A DNA stretch of 64,000 nt, from the NCBI RefSeq assembly GCF_003364115.1, contig NZ_NXLL01000009.1, positions 1-64,000 on the forward strand. The letters run 5' to 3'. Positions within the stretch are counted from its first letter, which is position 1; each line of letters opens with the position of its first letter. Positions 61,405-64,000 of the stretch are shown piece after piece. A program made the position numbers and the translations under genes. The notes beneath the pieces were generated by a model. It worked only from the letters and a program-made list of their open reading frames with translations, did not search any database and was not told the DNA's origin. The stretch comes from Helicobacter sp. MIT 00-7814 (lineage in GTDB: Bacteria; Campylobacterota; Campylobacteria; Campylobacterales; Helicobacteraceae).

Positions 61405-61410
61405 TAAAAT
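61405..61410 (+). promoter_or_regulatory. Possible -10 box for alaS
   Basis: TAAAAT at 61405-61410 in AAGATAAAATTGCGCG, 52 bases before ATG 61463. Confidence 0.35.
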
Positions 61411-61462
61411 TGCGCGCAAAACTACCAAGGCTTTTACGCAAGGCTTTATGAAAGGGCAAAAA

Positions 61463-64000
61463 ATGGATATTCGCGCGCTGTATTTGGAGTATTTCGCAAA
61501 GCGGGGGCACAAGGTGTATGAGTCAATGCCGCTGGTGCCTGATGATGCGAGCTTGCTTTTTACAAATGCGGGAATGGTGCAGTTTAAGGATATTTTCACC
61601 GGTAAGGTGCCCACACCGCAAATCCCGCGTGCGACTTCATCGCAACTATGTATCCGCGCAGGCGGGAAGCATAACGACTTAGAAAATGTCGGCTACACCG
61701 CGCGCCACCACACGCTTTTTGAGATGCTGGGGAATTTTAGCTTTGGGGATTACTTCAAACGCGAGGCGATAGCGTATGCGTGGGAGTTTGTGACGGAGAT
61801 TCTAGGATTTGATAAAAGCCTTTTGTATGTGACAATCCATGAAAGCGATGATGAAGCCTACGCGCTGTGGTGCGAGCATATCGAGCCTGCGCGCATTAAG
61901 CGTATGGGCGATAAGGATAACTTTTGGCAGATGGGCGATAGCGGACCTTGCGGACCTTGCAGTGAAATCTATGTCGATCAAGGGGAAAAATATTTTCACT
62001 CAAGCGAGGATTATTTTGGCGGGGAGGGCGATAGATTCTTAGAAATATGGAATCTCGTCTTTATGCAGTTTGAGCAAAAAGATGGCGTGCGCACGCCGCT
62101 ACCGCGCCCAAGTATTGATACAGGCATGGGACTAGAGCGCGTGATCGCACTCAAAGAAGGGAAAATCAATAACTTTGATACTTCGCTTTTCGCGCCACTA
62201 ATGAAAGAGATAGAATCTCTTTGCAAGGAAAGTGGCAATGCGTGGAGGTATTATGAGGATATAGAGTTGCTGGAGATGGAGGCTGGGGATTCTGCGGATT
62301 CTGGTGCTGGCGCGTCATTGCGAGCGCAAGCGAAGCAATCCAAAGAATCTACAAAATCCACAGGCGCCGACTTAAAAACCCTCAAAAGCACGCAAGCAAG
62401 TTTTCGCGTGATAGCCGATCATGCGCGCGCGGTGGCGTTTTTGCTCGCGCAAGGTGTGCATTTTGACAAAGAAGGGCGTGGATATGTTTTGCGTAGAATC
62501 TTGCGCCGAGCGGTGCGACATGGCTATTTGCTAGGCGTGAAAAGGGCGTTTTTGTATCGCGTGGTGGGCGCGGTGTGTGAGAGCATGGGCGCGCATTATG
62601 GGTATTTGCTCGAGCGCAAGGAAACGATTATGGAGCAGTGCAAGGCGGAGGAGGAGAGGTTTTTTGAGACGATAGAGTCGGGAATGAAGCTGTTTGAAAA
62701 TGAGTTAGATTCCGCGCAAGATACTAGAATTTTGAGCGGGGATTCTGCAAAAACAGGCGCACAATCTCAAAAGCTTTTTTCCGGCGAAGTGGCATTTAAG
62801 CTTTACGATACTTACGGATTCCCGCTTGATTTGACGCAGGATATGTTGCGCGATAAGGGCTTGGAAGTGAATTTGGGCGCGTTTGAAAAGTGTATGGAGG
62901 AGCAGAAAAATCGCAGTAAGGCAAGCTGGAAAGGCAGTGGCGATAGCGCAAAAGAGGGCGATTTTAAGGCGTTGCTTGCGGAGTTTGGCGAAAATGCCTT
63001 TGTGGGCTATGAAAATGAGCGCGCGGAGGCTAAGATTTTAGCACTACTGGATTCTGCGTTTTTGCGCGTTGAAAAGCTAGAGAAAGGGCAGGAAGGCTAT
63101 GTGCTGCTTGATAGCACGCCGTTTTATCCGGAATCTGGAGGACCGGTGGGGGATAAAGGAATACTGCTTCATAAAAATTCGTCTCTTGGCGGAATTTGCG
63201 GGAGTTTAAGTTCGTCTCACTGCGACGCACGCTTTAGTGCGCCTCATTCGCCAAACTCTACACAACCCACAAATTCCACTCAAGATACTAGAATTTTTGG
63301 CGGAGATTCGTCATTGCGAGCGCAAAGCGCGAAGCAATCCACAGAATCTACAGGCGCGCAATCCCTTGCTCTTGTGCTTGATACCAAAAAATATTTCGGG
63401 CTTAATCTTTCAAAAGTAAGCGCGCTTGAGCCTTTGTGCGTGGGCGATGAGGTGCTGGCGTGCGTGGATAGTGCGCGTGCAGAGATTGCCAAACACCACA
63501 GTGCGACGCATTTACTGCATTTGGCGTTGCGCGAGATTTTGGGCACGCATATCGCACAGGCTGGAAGTTTGGTAGAAGCGCACCGCTTGCGCTTTGACTT
63601 TTCTCACCCAAAGGCACTAAGCCATGAGGAATTGCGCGCGATTGAAAGGTGCGTAAATGAAAAAATCTTGCGTTCTAGCGCACAGGTGTGCGAGAATCTA
63701 CCTATTGATGAGGCAAAGGCGCGCGGTGCGATGGCGCTATTTGGCGAAAAATATGGCGATGTCGTGCGCGTGGTGAGCTTTGGAGATTCTATCGAGCTAT
63801 GCGGTGGGATACATGTCAAAAACACCGCAGAAATCGGCAGCTTCTACATAACCAAAGAAGGCGGGGTGAGTAGCGGCGTGCGTAGGATTGAAGCAGTGTG
63901 CGGGCGCGCGGGCTATGAGTGGGGCGCAAACGCGCTAGAGACGCTAACCCAAGCCAAAGAAAACCTAAAAGCCCAAGACTTGCTCCAAGCCATCGAAAAG
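61463..64000 (+). CDS. alaS: Alanyl-tRNA synthetase (partial, runs off the window)
   Basis: 846 codons are in the window without stop. Class II motifs are present: [35 protein letters not shown], and GLERV. The editing domain HHSATHLLH (about residue 678) and CGGIH follow. The start ATG 61463 gives the family's MDIR opening, with AAAGGG upstream; ATG 61448 is also in frame. Compared with H. pylori AlaRS as I recall it, two extra segments occur, at about residues 255-310 and 565-630. Both contain a copy of the SLRAQ repeat (62314-62341; 63310-63340) and remain in frame. Confidence 0.95.
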   Translation, partial: MDIRALYLEYFAKRGHKVYESMPLVPDDASLLFTNAGMVQFKDIFTGKVPTPQIPRATSSQLCIRAGGKHNDLENVGYTARHHTLFEMLGNFSFGDYFKREAIAYAWEFVTEILGFDKSLLYVTIHESDDEAYALWCEHIEPARIKRMGDKDNFWQMGDSGPCGPCSEIYVDQGEKYFHSSEDYFGGEGDRFLEIWNLVFMQFEQKDGVRTPLPRPSIDTGMGLERVIALKEGKINNFDTSLFAPLMKEIESLCKESGNAWRYYEDIELLEMEAGDSADSGAGASLRAQAKQSKESTKSTGADLKTLKSTQASFRVIADHARAVAFLLAQGVHFDKEGRGYVLRRILRRAVRHGYLLGVKRAFLYRVVGAVCESMGAHYGYLLERKETIMEQCKAEEERFFETIESGMKLFENELDSAQDTRILSGDSAKTGAQSQKLFSGEVAFKLYDTYGFPLDLTQDMLRDKGLEVNLGAFEKCMEEQKNRSKASWKGSGDSAKEGDFKALLAEFGENAFVGYENERAEAKILALLDSAFLRVEKLEKGQEGYVLLDSTPFYPESGGPVGDKGILLHKNSSLGGICGSLSSSHCDARFSAPHSPNSTQPTNSTQDTRIFGGDSSLRAQSAKQSTESTGAQSLALVLDTKKYFGLNLSKVSALEPLCVGDEVLACVDSARAEIAKHHSATHLLHLALREILGTHIAQAGSLVEAHRLRFDFSHPKALSHEELRAIERCVNEKILRSSAQVCENLPIDEAKARGAMALFGEKYGDVVRVVSFGDSIELCGGIHVKNTAEIGSFYITKEGGVSSGVRRIEAVCGRAGYEWGANALETLTQAKENLKAQDLLQAIEK
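62314..62341. repeat. TCATTGCGAGC element, in-frame copy 1 in alaS
   Basis: GTCATTGCGAGCGCAAGCGA begins the 28-base element; it ends with AGCAATCC at 62334-62341. It encodes S-L-R-A-Q-A-K-Q-S and is followed by AAAGAATCTAC. Partial inverted symmetry, since TTGC...GCAA is found at the ends. Confidence 0.6.
63310..63340. repeat. TCATTGCGAGC element, in-frame copy 2 in alaS
   Basis: 31 bases from GTCATTGCGAGCGCAAAGCG to GAAGCAATCC, three bases longer than copy 1 so the frame is kept. It encodes [10 protein letters not shown] and is followed by ACAGAATCTACAGGCGC, as in copy 1 (CAGGCGC also follows there). Confidence 0.6.

Noticed and set aside
62240-63365. Frameshift or pseudogene in alaS
   Set aside because: I followed the codons from 61463 to the window end; the frame is open through both insertions and all conserved motifs are present.

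Overview
The window is a chromosomal segment of a Campylobacterota bacterium, most likely a Helicobacter. The evidence is the helical-shape cassette csd2-csd1-ccmA placed between folC and mfd, futalosine-route menaquinone genes (mqnP, mqnX), a glutamine synthetase with Phe at the adenylylation position, several small outer-membrane beta-barrel proteins with poly-G tracts, and frequent TTG/GTG starts with overlapping genes. The species cannot be named from the sequence. I found no prophage, insertion sequence, CRISPR array or plasmid gene; this is mostly core genome with a variable surface-protein component.

Layout. 1-2.2 kb: end of a chemotaxis receptor, a SAM methyltransferase and a MATE exporter. 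2.4-7.9 kb: a giant alpha-2-macroglobulin lipoprotein. 8.0-10.7 kb: prepilin-peptidase-like protein, LptF/G permease, truA. 10.7-13.5 kb (minus): mltG, a membrane thioredoxin and a metallo-hydrolase lipoprotein, divergent from and overlapping an AsmA-like giant (13.4-16.9 kb). 16.9-20.4 kb (minus): nitroreductase, nrdA, Sua5-like protein. 20.5-24.8 kb (minus): RNA helicase, truB, csrA, ispE and an unknown exported protein. 24.9-37.2 kb (plus): ccdA, then leuS-lptE-unknown-folC-csd2-csd1-ccmA-mfd. 37.3-39.5 kb: two divergent coiled-coil/beta-barrel proteins with homopolymer tracts in their promoters. 39.5-48.5 kb: rdgB, tRNA-Arg(CCU), gap-pgi-mqnP and two lineage genes, mltC-bpt-thiE and an alpha/beta hydrolase. 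48.5-55.6 kb (minus): glnA; then pseudo-dihydroorotase, mscS, mqnX, an S1 protein and a radical SAM protein. 55.8-58.4 kb: lepA and moeB-like. 58.4-58.8 kb: a hairpin-rich intergenic region. 58.8-61.3 kb (minus): bioD and two tandem outer-membrane paralogues with G10/G9 tracts inside the reading frame. 61.5 kb to the end: alaS, truncated by the window.

How the parts work together. Cell-wall shape and turnover is a strong theme (mltG, mltC, csd1, csd2, ccmA), with envelope assembly (LptE, LptF/G, AsmA-like, A2M) and thiol-redox modules (CcdA, thioredoxin). A second theme is reversible surface variation: four beta-barrel proteins each carry a homopolymer either in the promoter or directly after the signal peptide.

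Unusual signals. The heptamer AGATTCT/AGAATCT is strongly over-represented (10 copies counted in the first 5 kb, under 1 expected). It occurs in all codon phases and in inverted pairs that make a terminator, as DNA uptake sequences do elsewhere. Several housekeeping enzymes (alaS, truA, rdgB, mfd) carry extra in-frame segments, and two in alaS contain copies of a short repeat. The 58.5 kb hairpin cluster and the 89-bp head-to-head gene overlap at 13.4 kb also deserve attention.
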